Positions 9,352 to 17,244 of a DNA stretch of 64,000 nucleotides are shown here, piece after piece. The stretch's first letter is position 1; each line of letters starts with the position of its first letter. The notes under the pieces were generated by a model. It was not told the origin of the DNA. It worked only from the letters and a program-made list of their open reading frames with translations, and did no database searches. The DNA comes from Hoeflea ulvae (GTDB lineage: Bacteria; Pseudomonadota; Alphaproteobacteria; Rhizobiales; Rhizobiaceae): NCBI RefSeq assembly GCF_026619435.1, contig NZ_JAOVZQ010000001.1, positions 4,347,501 to 4,411,500 on the forward strand, read 5' to 3'. Position numbers and translations under genes: made by a program.

Positions 9352-10463
9352 TCCCGCTGCGGCCCGGGGCGGATTCCTCGGCGAAACCGGAGAACTGCAT
9401 CTCGCCTGCGCACCTTTCCTCAGACGCGAGAAGACGCCGCAGGGATATCTGGTGCAGGCGCCGATCCTGCAGGAGACGGTCGCACTGGATGCGGAGGACT
9501 GGGCCTTTCTCGATCACTTTCGCGGTCTTGAGACGGCCGGCGACGTTGCCGCTCTGCTGCTGTCGGAGGCTCAAAGCGCCGGAAAGTACCAAAGCCAGAT
9601 GGAGATCTATCTCGGCGTGGAGCGGTTTCGCGCGATGGGGCTGCTGGTTGAAACCCGGTTGATGCCGGTGGCGGAACTTGCCACGCTCCTGCGTCCTGAT
9701 CCCGGCATGCAGCCGGCATACGGCACGCCCGAAGACCCGGTGGCCATCACAAGGCGCATGGACGGGCGCTGGATCCTGGTGCAGGGCGACAGCGCCGTTC
9801 GCGCCGCCTTGCGCAGGCAGGTCCCGCTGCGCGCCAGCATTCTGAGCCATCCAGCGGCGCTGGCCCGGCTTGCCAGCCTGCCGGACGAATTCTTCGGCAC
9901 GGCGCGCGGCGGGATCCCCTATCAGAGCATCTTTCACGAAGATGTGGAGATCGTGCGCGGGCGCAGGCCGGATCTGCACGAGCGCTTTGCCAAGATCGAC
10001 CCTGCCGATCTGGTGGGCAAACGAGATCCTCGATCTCGGATGCAACATCGGCATGAACAGTTTCCAGGCGGCGCATCTTGGTGCCCGCGCCGTCCTGGGG
10101 CTGGACCTCGCCGCCTTTGCGGCGGCGGGACGGCGGCTCAATCTGTTTTTCGATGCGCCCTGCCGCTTCGAGGCGCAGGATCTCAACCTTGCCCCGGCAT
10201 CCGTCGAGCCCTTTGACACCATTTTCCTTTTTGCGGTCCTGGGCCATCTGCAGACCCTGGACGGGATCGTGTCGACCATCAGGCGAAGCCGTGCAGGATC
10301 CGTCTATGTCGAGACCCATTGCGACCGCCAGGACCAGGGGCAGACAGAGGCGTTCCTGAACCTTGCTTTGTTTGAAACGGTCACGCCCCTGGGCCTGAGC
10401 TTCGACAATATCGTGCGCAAGACCCGGTCGAGACAGGTCTACAAATGCCGTATCCGCCCGTGA
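9329..10463 (+). CDS. Class I SAM-dependent methyltransferase with N-terminal extra domain, frameshifted
   Basis: The N-terminal ~230 residues (to about 10018) resemble the start of the preceding protein in layout: a beta-rich segment (FLRREKTPQGYLVQAP, ETVALDAEDWAFLDHF) that may be a peptide-recognition domain, then a helical linker. After one apparently inserted base near 10020 the next frame continues with the SAM-binding motif ILDLGCNIGMNSFQAAHLG, the acidic VLGLDLAAF and DTIFLFAVLGHLQ, ending at 10463. The complete product would be about 377 residues. It begins inside the end of the arginase gene (23-base overlap) and its end overlaps the nucleotidyltransferase start by 19 bases, so the operon is tightly coupled. 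Whether the break is real or a sequence error is undecided. Likely target is the modified peptide. Confidence 0.75.
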
Positions 10464-11266
10464 TCCTGTGGCCCGACGCCGACGGCTTTGTCCAGCCCAT
10501 GGCCAGTCTGGCAGCCATTCAGCCTGCCTGGCGCGCACCGCTCGACGAGATTGCGGCAACCTGCCGAAGCGCCTGCGGAAACAGCTTTCACAGCCTCTAT
10601 ATCCGGGGAAGCGTTGCCCTGGGACAGGCCCGAGACCGGCTGTCGGACATTGATGCCATCCTGCTGTCGGAAGGAAACATGGACACCCTCGACAAGCCCT
10701 GGCGTGACCGCCTCGGCGATCGGATCTCTAGATCATGGCCCTTTGTGCAGGAGGTCGAATTGCTGCCGGCGTCGGTTTCAAGCCTGCGCCAGTCGGACAA
10801 GCTGTGCGCGCTGTTGAAGACCCAGTCGGTCTGTTATGCGGGGGCGGATGTGACGGCGCACTTGCAGCCGCGGCGACTCGGCCTTGACCTGGTGTTCGAA
10901 GGCTGGAGCCTGCCCAACGACATAGCGCTGGCCCGCAAGCTGCAGACGACGCCGAAGGCGGGCAAGGCCAGGTCCTGGATGGCCAGGAAAATCCTGCGCA
11001 GCAGCTTCGAACTGGTGATGTGCGAGGCGGGTTGCTACACACGCGACCTTTCCGCCTGCCGCGCCTGTTTCCTGCGCGTCCACCCGGACCAGGCGCCCAT
11101 GCTGAACGCCGCCTTCGACCTGGCACTCGGCCGGATTTCAGAGCAACCCGTCTTTGCCGCCCTCGCCGATTTCGGCACCGGCTGGCTCTACCCGGAAATC
11201 TGCCGGACCTACGGCGCCGACCTCATCACCCGCAATGCAAGCTCTGCTGTCACTGGCGCCCCGTGA
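10445..11266 (+). CDS. Nucleotidyltransferase-fold protein
   Basis: 273 residues. The signature of Pol-beta-like nucleotidyltransferases is visible at residues 50-75: YIRGSVALGQARDRLSDIDA, that is G-S-x3-G...D-x-D with metal-binding aspartates, as in antibiotic nucleotidyltransferases (ANT/KNT). The remainder is helical and contains several Cys (CEAGCYTRDLSACRACF). It overlaps the methyltransferase end by 19 bases and is the last gene of the operon. Possible roles are nucleotidylation of the finished peptide, of a self-immunity target, or of a host factor; none is established for RiPP operons known to me. The DNA-level fold call is secure, the function is not. Confidence 0.72.
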   Translation: MPYPPVILWPDADGFVQPMASLAAIQPAWRAPLDEIAATCRSACGNSFHSLYIRGSVALGQARDRLSDIDAILLSEGNMDTLDKPWRDRLGDRISRSWPFVQEVELLPASVSSLRQSDKLCALLKTQSVCYAGADVTAHLQPRRLGLDLVFEGWSLPNDIALARKLQTTPKAGKARSWMARKILRSSFELVMCEAGCYTRDLSACRACFLRVHPDQAPMLNAAFDLALGRISEQPVFAALADFGTGWLYPEICRTYGADLITRNASSAVTGAP

Positions 11267-11278
11267 CCCCATCTACCA

Positions 11279-11655
11279 TCAACACCGCCGTTCTTGCGCG
11301 GTGTGCGAGATCCAGAATTCATGCGCCGAACCGCTGTTGGCGTTGACGCCCTGATCGCTTCCCCGATCCGCGAGACGCTGCGCATGTCCACGCGGCTTCC
11401 GTCACCTTGCGGCGTCACCACCAGCACAACATCATCGGCAAGATAGAAGACCAAGGTGCGCACGGTTGCCTCAAGCCGGTGACGCTCCGCATCCGCGGCG
11501 ACGATTTCCCAGCCCATGTCCTGTGCGACCGCCAGTGCGCGTTGACACGCTGCATCCGCGGGCAGTTCCGTCTCCAGCGGCGCGATGTCGGGATAGGTGG
11601 CTTTCTGCGCTATGGAAATCAAAGGATTGATTGATTTGCTGGCTGAAGTCGCCAA
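11279..11655 (-). pseudogene. Decayed DUF1499 gene
   Basis: Frame-disrupted remnant of a DUF1499 domain protein, normally an envelope-associated protein of unknown role. Recognisable parts are YPDIAPLETELPADAA, MGWEIVAADAERHRLEATVR, DDVVLVVTPQGDGSRVDMR and SVSRIG. The frame then breaks near 11340 in a G run; the continuation SDQGVNAN, typical of the family, is in another frame and runs to a stop at 11279. A further shift near the start is possible, because an alternative frame reads INQSFDFHSA just before YPDIAP, and the usual N-terminal membrane segment is absent. It lies 35 bases beyond the 3' end of tRNA-Met and converges with the RiPP-like operon. Confidence 0.6.
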
Positions 11656-11690
11656 TCGGACTTCGCACGCCCCGAAGTTGGGGGGATTTT

Positions 11691-11767
11691 TGGTAGCGGG
11701 AGAGGGACTTGAACCCCCGACACGCGGATTATGATTCCGCTGCTCTAACCAGCTGAGCTACCCCGCC
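11691..11767 (-). tRNA. tRNA-Met (anticodon CAT)
   Basis: A complete 77-base cloverleaf including the encoded CCA. Acceptor stem GGCGGGG pairs with its partner before ACCA; D arm GCTC-AGCTGGTTA-GAGC; anticodon stem GCGGA/TCCGC with loop ATCATAA, giving CAT; T arm with GGTTCAAGTC. The anticodon is shared by elongator tRNA-Met and the lysidine-modified tRNA-Ile2; the body looks like elongator Met, but only a covariance model would separate the two. The 3' end faces the DUF1499 remnant and the RiPP-like operon, a usual position for integration. Confidence 0.92.
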
Positions 11768-12029
11768 GCCAGCCGCCGAAATTGATCGGGCCGGACGGGC
11801 GGCATATAAGGTGCGGCTTGCATCACTGTCAAGCAGGCATCGGGCTTTTCTCGCCTGTTTGTCGACATAGTTTGCCGGCGCCGGCGGCAGGCCTGCCCCG
11901 GCCCGGGTTTTGCCGTCCGCACCATCTGCATTTTGCCGGTACCGGCGCGCCGTTAGCAAGCCCCAAGGGCTGCTGGCTGACAGCGGCATGGCCTCGTCGG
12001 GCCTGCAGGCAGATATGCGCGCTGCGGTG

Positions 12030-12191
12030 CTTGCCCGCGGACGGACATAGCTCCGGTCCTGCCCTGCCAGCAGATATGCACGCTGCGTGGTCTGCCCGCG
12101 CCCGGACCTAAGCCGCGGCCCTGCCCTGCCGCCGCGTGGAGCAACGCGTGGTCTGCCCGCGCCCGGACCTAAGCCGTGGCCCTGTCCTGTC
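12030..12191. repeat. Degenerate tandem repeat, period about 61 bp
   Basis: Two clear copies (12085-12130 and 12146-12191) share GTGGTCTGCCCGCGCCCGGA followed by CCTAAGCCG and GGCCCTG with only C/T differences; a more diverged copy precedes them from about 12030 (CTTGCCCGCGGACGGACATA). The rest of the 536-base gap 11768-12302 contains no supported gene. Confidence 0.7.
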
Positions 12192-12302
12192 GCGCGCCAG
12201 TTCCCTGCCTTCGCCCGGCGTGCACCAGCGCCTTGCCTTGCCTCGGCGCGGCATCGGGTCTAATCCATGGCGCAAAGATCACGAGAAAGCACAGGACCAG
12301 CC

Positions 12303-13268
12303 ATGCAAAGCGCTCTGCCCCCCAGGATTGCCGTCGTCGGCTGCGGTTATTGGGGATCCAACCATGCCCGCACATTCGCCGAACTCGGCGCGCTCCACGC
12401 TGTGTCCGACCGCCATCGGGACCGGGCCGACACACTGGCGGCCACCCATGGCGTCAAGGCCATGGCGTTCGACGCGGTGCTCGCCGATCCGGAGATCGAC
12501 GGCGTGGTTCTGGCCCTGCCGCCGCATTACCATGCCGACCAGGCGATCGCGGTGCTGGAAGCCGGCAAGCATCTGCTGGTGGAAAAGCCCATTGCCCTGT
12601 CGGTGGCCGACGCCCGCCGGGTGGTGGACGCGGCCAAAAAGGCCGGCAGGGTGGCTATGACCGGCCATGTGCTGCGCTTCCATCCGGCCTTCGAGGCGCT
12701 CGAGGCGATGATTGCCGCAGGCGAGCTCGGCGCCATCCGCTACATCCATTCCCATCGGGTCGGACTTGGCAAGTTCCACGCCGAAAACGACGCGCTGTGG
12801 GACATCGCCCCGCATGACCTGTCGCTGATCCTGGCGCTGACCGGCGAAAAGCCGGTCAATGTCCGCGGCGTCGGCTCGGCCATGCTCAACCGGCTGTCGG
12901 ATTTTGCCCATCTGCACCTGCAGTTCCCCAGCGGCGTGCGCAGCCATGTCTTCGCCTCGCGGCTCAATCCCTACCGCGAACGCAAGCTCACGGTGATCGG
13001 CTCAAAGGCCATGGCGGTGTTTGACGATGTCGCGCCCTGGAACCAGAAGCTGGCGATTTTCCACCACAAGGTCTGGGAAGACGACAATGGCTGGCAGTCG
13101 GAAATGGTGGATCCCGACTATGTCGACATCCCTGACGGCATGCCGCTGACACGCGAATGCGAGCATTTTCTCGATTGCATCCGCACCGGCGCCGCCCCGC
13201 GCACGCCGGTATCGGACGGCCTTGCCGTCATCGAGATCCTGTCGGAAGGCACCGTGCGCCACGATTGA
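12303..13268 (+). CDS. Gfo/Idh/MocA family NAD(P)-dependent oxidoreductase
   Basis: 321 residues. The N-terminal dinucleotide fold opens with IAVVGCGYWGSNHAR; the family motif EKP occurs in HLLVEKPIAL, and the C-terminal substrate domain carries GHVLRFHPAFEAL and DIAPHDLSLI with the conserved catalytic His. The pattern is closest to sugar-nucleotide 3-dehydrogenases of the WlbA type, which oxidise UDP-sugars in surface glycan pathways. ATG 12303 has AGGA six bases upstream; ATG 12267 lacks a ribosome binding site. It stands alone, with a repeat-rich gap upstream and convergent mnmA downstream. Substrate is not determinable from sequence. Confidence 0.86.
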   Translation: MQSALPPRIAVVGCGYWGSNHARTFAELGALHAVSDRHRDRADTLAATHGVKAMAFDAVLADPEIDGVVLALPPHYHADQAIAVLEAGKHLLVEKPIALSVADARRVVDAAKKAGRVAMTGHVLRFHPAFEALEAMIAAGELGAIRYIHSHRVGLGKFHAENDALWDIAPHDLSLILALTGEKPVNVRGVGSAMLNRLSDFAHLHLQFPSGVRSHVFASRLNPYRERKLTVIGSKAMAVFDDVAPWNQKLAIFHHKVWEDDNGWQSEMVDPDYVDIPDGMPLTRECEHFLDCIRTGAAPRTPVSDGLAVIEILSEGTVRHD

Positions 13269-13325
13269 TCCGGCGCCGCGTCGCGCCGCCTCTGCAGCCG
13301 CGTCAGGGCCTGCAGCAGCCCCGCC

Positions 13326-14531
13326 TCAGGCGGCCGGCTGCAGCAGGCTCGACAACAGCGCCTGGGCTTCAGGCGAGCGCTCCGAGCGGTCTATGAAGCC
13401 GCCGCCGAGCACCCGGGCCTCGTCGCCCGGCGCCGAATAGAGCACGCAGGCCTGGCCCGGCGCCACGCCGGCCTCGCCATCGACCAGTTCCACCGAGATC
13501 TCGCCGTCGATTGCGCGCAGGATTGCCGGCTTCGGCGGCCGGGTCGAACGCACCTTGGCAAAACATTCAAATCCGTCGGCGCCGCTGGCTTCAAGCGGCG
13601 CATCGCCGAGCCAGTTGACATCGCGCAGCACCACACGGCGCGTCTCCAGCGCCTCGCGCGGACCGACGATCACCCGCCGCGAGCGGGCGTCGAGATGGAC
13701 CACATAAAGCGGATCGCCAATGGCCACGCCGATGCCGCGGCGCTGGCCGATGGTGTAGTGCACGATACCGGGATGCTCGCCCAGCACCCGGCCGTCCATA
13801 TGGACAATCTCGCCGGCCAGCGCAGAATTGGGCCGCAGCTTCTCGATGACATTGGCATATTTGCCCAGCGGCACGAAGCAGATGTCCTGGCTGTCGGCCT
13901 TCTTGGCCACGCCCAGGCCCATTTCTTCCGCCAGCTCGCGGGTGCGGGCCTTGGACAGCTCCCCCAGCGGAAAGCGCAGATAATCCAGCTGGTCCTGGGT
14001 GGTGGCAAACAGGAAATAGCTCTGGTCGCGCTCCGCATCGACCGGGCGGAACAGCGCCCGCCGGCCCGGATTGTCCGGCGAGGGATTGGCGCGTGAGCGG
14101 ATGTAATGCCCGGTCGCCAGCGCATCGGCGCCGAGATCGCGCGCGGTAGCCAGCAGATCGGCGAACTTGACCGTCTGGTTGCAGGCAACACAGGGGATCG
14201 GCGTTTCGCCGGCGACATAGCTCTCGGCGAAGGGGTTGATCACCGCCTCGCGGAAGCGCTTTTCATAATCAAGCACATAATGCGGGATGCGGAGCGTTTC
14301 GCAGACCCGCCGCGCATCGTCGATATCCTGGCCGGCGCAGCAGGATCCGGCCCGGTGCACCGCAGCACCGTGGTCATAGAGCTGCAGCGTCACGCCGAGC
14401 ACATCATAGCCCTGCCGCGCGAGAATGCCCGCCACAACGGAGCTGTCGACGCCGCCCGACATGGCAACCACCACCCGCGTGTCGCGGGGTTCTTTGTCAA
14501 AATCTAGACTGTTCACTGTCATCCCCGGCAT
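13326..14531 (-). CDS. mnmA: tRNA-specific 2-thiouridylase
   Basis: Adds sulfur to U34 of tRNA Lys, Glu and Gln using ATP and a persulfide relay. The product has 401 residues, slightly longer than E. coli MnmA (368). Key parts are the PP-loop [16 protein letters not shown] near the N terminus, the first catalytic Cys in [17 protein letters not shown], the SQDICFV segment with the second catalytic Cys, and the C-terminal beta-barrel ([12 protein letters not shown]). Neither ATG 14531 nor ATG 14522 has a strong ribosome binding site. No operon partner is visible. Confidence 0.96.
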   Translation of the reverse strand: MPGMTVNSLDFDKEPRDTRVVVAMSGGVDSSVVAGILARQGYDVLGVTLQLYDHGAAVHRAGSCCAGQDIDDARRVCETLRIPHYVLDYEKRFREAVINPFAESYVAGETPIPCVACNQTVKFADLLATARDLGADALATGHYIRSRANPSPDNPGRRALFRPVDAERDQSYFLFATTQDQLDYLRFPLGELSKARTRELAEEMGLGVAKKADSQDICFVPLGKYANVIEKLRPNSALAGEIVHMDGRVLGEHPGIVHYTIGQRRGIGVAIGDPLYVVHLDARSRRVIVGPREALETRRVVLRDVNWLGDAPLEASGADGFECFAKVRSTRPPKPAILRAIDGEISVELVDGEAGVAPGQACVLYSAPGDEARVLGGGFIDRSERSPEAQALLSSLLQPAA

Positions 14532-14675
14532 TCAACAGCGTTCAAGGCGCTGATCAAGCGGTTGCAAGATATCCATTCAGGACACCCCCTTTATAGGGTT
14601 TGCGGCGATCTGCAACAAGATGCCGGATGGACGCACCGCACCTGTGCCAAATCTTACCAAATCATTGCCGCACCC

Positions 14676-14690
14676 TTAGGCAAATTTTAA
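14676..14690 (+). promoter_or_regulatory. Candidate CtrA box upstream of sciP
   Basis: TTAG-N7-TTAA, one mismatch from the CtrA consensus TTAA-N7-TTAA, 53 bases before the sciP start. In Caulobacter sciP is a CtrA-dependent late cell-cycle gene, which fits. Confidence 0.6.
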
Positions 14691-14742
14691 ACCCCCACCT
14701 GTAGGGTCCGGTGCATAGGTCTTGAGTATGTAAGAGAGTCCA

Positions 14743-15018
14743 ATGACCGATATGGTACGACCCCGCGTCAAATATGTGATCGGCCCCGACGGGAGCCCGT
14801 TGACGATCGCTGATTTGCCACCCGCCAACACCCGTCGATGGGTCATAAGGCGAAAAGCTGAAGTGGTTGCCGCTGTTCGCGGCGGCCTTCTCAGCCTCGA
14901 AGAGGCCTGCGAGCGCTATACGCTGACAGTTGAGGAATTCCTCTCCTGGCAGTCGTCCATCAGCGACTACGGCCTTGCTGGCCTGCGCACGACGCGCATC
15001 CAGCAATACCGGCATTAG
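14743..15018 (+). CDS. sciP: CtrA inhibitor SciP (DUF1153)
   Basis: 91-residue helix-turn-helix protein. In Caulobacter SciP binds CtrA at promoters and blocks transcription of CtrA targets in G1 cells. The whole protein matches the DUF1153 pattern: VRPRVKYVIGPDGSPLT, LPPANTRRWVIRRKAEVVAA and LSLEEACERYTLTVEEFLSW, the last being the HTH. It lies 2.2 kb upstream of ctrA in the same direction, separated by unrelated small genes, and has a candidate CtrA box in its promoter. Essentiality and phase of action in this organism are inferred from the relatives. Confidence 0.93.
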   Translation: MTDMVRPRVKYVIGPDGSPLTIADLPPANTRRWVIRRKAEVVAAVRGGLLSLEEACERYTLTVEEFLSWQSSISDYGLAGLRTTRIQQYRH

Positions 15019-15235
15019 ACCGCCATGCGTCCGCTCGGACGTGCAATGGAAGCCGCCTTTCCTTGAATTCAGCCCATAGCCTGTGTGACCCGGTTTTCGC
15101 CTGGCCGCATCGGCAATGATCTGCCCAAGTGGCTTAACTGTTGTCTGAAAATCCAGGCATTCGGCAATGGATGCCGCCCGGTCCGGACCGGGATCCCGCC
15201 ATAGGCAGGGTCCCGGTTCTGGTCGCGGTGTGCGA

Positions 15236-15694
15236 TCAGGCCCCGGCAGCCTTGCCATGCCTGCTGGCAAGCCCGTGCGCCAGCGCTGCCATCAGCGCCG
15301 ATCCGGCGTAAAACCACAGTCCCGGCTGTGAAAAGGCCTCGGCGATGCCGCCGGTCTTGGCGGCGACGATCACCAGCGCCACCAGCACGACATCCATCAG
15401 CGACCAGCGGCTGAGATGCGGCACCAGCCGCATTGCCAGGCCGGACCGGTTTTCAATGCCCACCGCCTCGGCCATGATCGCCATCAGCTTGATCACCGGA
15501 AACACGACCGAAACCAGCGCCACCACCACGGCCAGCACCGGATCTCCGCCTGTCCACAAGGCCGCCACGACGCCCAGCAGCGATGGCGACTGGTTGAAAA
15601 AATACAATGTTTCGAACCGCACCAGCGGCAAGATGAGTCCCAGGCCGAAAAACAACGGCGCCAGCACCAGGGCTGCCGCGAGCACCAAACGCAT
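15236..15694 (-). CDS. PqiA-like (paraquat-inducible protein A) membrane protein
   Basis: 152 residues with about four membrane helices: residues 2-24 (LVLAAALVLAPLFFGLGLIL), the segment PVLAVVVALVSVVFPVIK, MDVVLVALVIVAAKTG and the last helix WFYAGSALMAALAHG. The FETLYFFNQSPS loop and the HLSRWSLMDV motif are typical of single PqiA domains. ATG 15694 is chosen because GGGGAG lies eight bases upstream; the longer open frame to 16069 runs into the neighbouring gene. Pqi proteins are linked to lipid transport across the envelope; here there is no pqiB partner, so the function is open. Confidence 0.85.
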   Translation of the reverse strand: MRLVLAAALVLAPLFFGLGLILPLVRFETLYFFNQSPSLLGVVAALWTGGDPVLAVVVALVSVVFPVIKLMAIMAEAVGIENRSGLAMRLVPHLSRWSLMDVVLVALVIVAAKTGGIAEAFSQPGLWFYAGSALMAALAHGLASRHGKAAGA

Positions 15695-15978
15695 TCCACA
15701 CACTCCCCGGAAAACCCTTTTCGCGCCCGGTCCGGCGCGCCAGTCTGCACTGGACGGGCTCGACCCGCTGACGCGAACAGGACTTGCCCGCAACGCCTGC
15801 AGCGTCACATATTCGCTCGGCCGCGCAAAGCTGGCTGTAGCAGTTTGGCACGATGCATGTAAGCATGAAGCATGCAAGCCGGGTCCGGAAAAATCCCGGC
15901 TGGACACGGGCCTCGGCAGCGAGCCCGCCGGTGGCCGGCCGCGCGATCGGCCATTGACTATCGACAGGGAGTGAAACC

Positions 15979-16257
15979 ATGGACATCGTTGATGAAGCCG
16001 GCCCCAGCGGCGGTCGCTACATTGCGCGCCTTGACGGCGTCGAGGCCGAAATGACCTTTTCCCGTGCATCGCCGCAGCTCGTCATCATCGATCACACCGG
16101 CGTGCCGGATTCCCTGCGGGGCAAGGGCGTCGGTCAGGCCCTGGCGCTTCACGCCATCGAGGCGGCGCGCGCCGGCGGCTGGAAAATCATCCCGCTTTGC
16201 CCCTTCTTCAAGGCCCAGGCCCAGCGAAATCCGGATTGGCGGGATGTGGTCGTATAG
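15979..16257 (+). CDS. Small YjdJ-type GNAT N-acetyltransferase
   Basis: 92 residues, one minimal GNAT domain of the YjdJ group. The acetyl-CoA loop is visible as PDSLRGKGVGQALALHAIEA (R/Q-x2-G-x-G), preceded by the central strand LVIIDHTGVP and followed by IIPLCPFFKAQAQRNPDW, a conserved ending. The substrate is unknown in this family. It lies head-to-head with the PqiA-like gene and converges on fliJ, with two strong hairpins in between. Confidence 0.87.
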   Translation: MDIVDEAGPSGGRYIARLDGVEAEMTFSRASPQLVIIDHTGVPDSLRGKGVGQALALHAIEAARAGGWKIIPLCPFFKAQAQRNPDWRDVVV

Positions 16258-16354
16258 ACGATCCCGCCCTGCCCCGGGCAAGGCCGTTCGGAACAGCGGA
16301 TCCGCAGGCCCGCGGATCCGCAGGCCCGGTCGGGCCGGCCTGCACGCAAAAGCA

Positions 16355-16384
16355 CCTGCGACCGGCCAGATGACCGGTCGCAGG
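16355..16384. terminator. Strong hairpin between convergent genes
   Basis: Perfect 11-bp stem CCTGCGACCGG / CCGGTCGCAGG around an 8-base loop, 100 bases after the GNAT gene. There is no T tract, so it may be a bidirectional structure or a Rho-assisted site. A direct repeat (CGGATCCGCAGGCCCG, twice, 16299-16331) precedes it. Confidence 0.4.
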
Positions 16385-16400
16385 CGATTGCAGGCATCAA

Positions 16401-16446
16401 TGAATGTCGTGTTCCAGTGAGATCACCCGAACACGACATGCATTCA
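16401..16446. terminator. Long inverted repeat at the 3' end of fliJ
   Basis: Arms TGAATGTCGTGTTC (16401-16414) and GAACACGACATGCATTCA (16429-16446) pair almost completely around a 14-base loop, ending directly at the fliJ stop. Probable transcription-end or mRNA-stabilising structure for both convergent genes. Confidence 0.45.
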
Positions 16447-16447
16447 T

Positions 16448-16804
16448 TCAGACTGCCCGGTTCGACCGATGTCCGGCATCACGCTCTTCAAGCGCGGTTG
16501 CCTTGTCGAACTCAGCCTGCGCCTCTTCGAGCGCCAGTTCAGCCGCATCAAGCTGCACCTTCAATTCCTTGATTGAGGTTTGCAGATTGTCGGATCGCTG
16601 GCGCGCCGCCTTGGCGAAGGTCGGATAGGCGAAATGGGAAGGATCGGTGTTACCCGCCTTCTTTTCCTCGGCGATGATCTGGTACTCCAGTTCGGCCGCC
16701 ATCTTTTCCATTTCTGCCATCATCAGCTGGATCTGGCCCAGTTGACGGGTTTTTTCGTTGACCTGAAACTGTTTCAGGCGAACATGGCTCTCACGCGACT
16801 TCAT
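16448..16804 (-). CDS. fliJ: Flagellar export chaperone FliJ-like protein
   Basis: 118 residues, almost entirely helical and charged (KSRESHVRLKQFQVNEKTRQ; LQTSIKELKVQLDAAELALE), as expected for the coiled-coil FliJ, which assists the flagellar ATPase FliI. The central HFAYPTFAKAARQRSDNL segment is typical of rhizobial FliJ proteins encoded divergently from ctrA. ATG 16804 has GGGAG eight bases upstream; an upstream TTG at 16810 is less likely. No other flagellar genes are in the window, which is the known rhizobial arrangement. The intergenic region shared with ctrA contains CtrA-like sites. Confidence 0.87.
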   Translation of the reverse strand: MKSRESHVRLKQFQVNEKTRQLGQIQLMMAEMEKMAAELEYQIIAEEKKAGNTDPSHFAYPTFAKAARQRSDNLQTSIKELKVQLDAAELALEEAQAEFDKATALEERDAGHRSNRAV

Positions 16805-16916
16805 ACGCAATACTCCCGTGATGCGAGATCCCGGTTGGTGAAACTCGATACTCTGGCGAATTCACCAGTCCCGATTTGCAAATAATGACCGCAGCGTTAA
16901 CTTTTTATCCACAGCG

Positions 16917-16975
16917 GTAACCATTCGTTTACGGGCATCATTAATAATAGCCGTCATGGTTTAAGGCGGAGTAAA
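16917..16975. promoter_or_regulatory. Cluster of CtrA-like sites in the fliJ-ctrA promoter region
   Basis: Two near-consensus full sites: GTAA-N7-TTTA (16918-16932) and TTAA-N7-TAAA (16961-16975). An isolated half-site TTAACCAT occurs at 17146-17153, 92 bases before the ctrA start. CtrA autoregulation is established in Caulobacter, so these are the sites expected. The 434-base region 16811-17244 has no gene and becomes AT-rich. Confidence 0.5.
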
Positions 16976-17244
16976 CGGGAACAATGATTTTTTCCGGCCT
17001 TTTTTCCAGAGTCCTTTGAATCACTTGGGTCGGTTTCGTGAAGTGTCACTTCAAGAAATCCAAGAGAATTTTTGGGAATGAAATCATGAGTTTGCCAGTG
17101 AAAATTAACATTGTGATAGTGGTTGCATAACCTGATCAGAATTTGTTAACCATTCCGTGGCAGCCTCCAAATCAGGCAACAACTGGATCCGTATAGCGTA
17201 AGTGGATCTCGAAACCTTGCGGCGGCGGAAAAGGGGATTAAAAA

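Noticed and set aside
6642-10463. Programmed frameshifting in the cupin_4 and methyltransferase genes
   Set aside because: No slippery heptamer with a downstream structure was recognised, and tilS shows the same kind of single-base shift, so sequence error or mutation is simpler.
12085-12191. Possible CRISPR array
   Set aside because: Repeats are longer than CRISPR repeats, run directly into each other without variable spacers, and no cas gene is near.
15695-16069. N-terminal extension of the PqiA-like protein
   Set aside because: The added ~125 residues overlap the GNAT gene and are basic low-complexity sequence; a strong ribosome binding site precedes the internal ATG at 15694.
16401-16446. 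Inverted repeat as an insertion sequence end
   Set aside because: It sits exactly at the 3' end of fliJ between convergent genes and has no partner or transposase nearby; a transcription-end structure is more likely.
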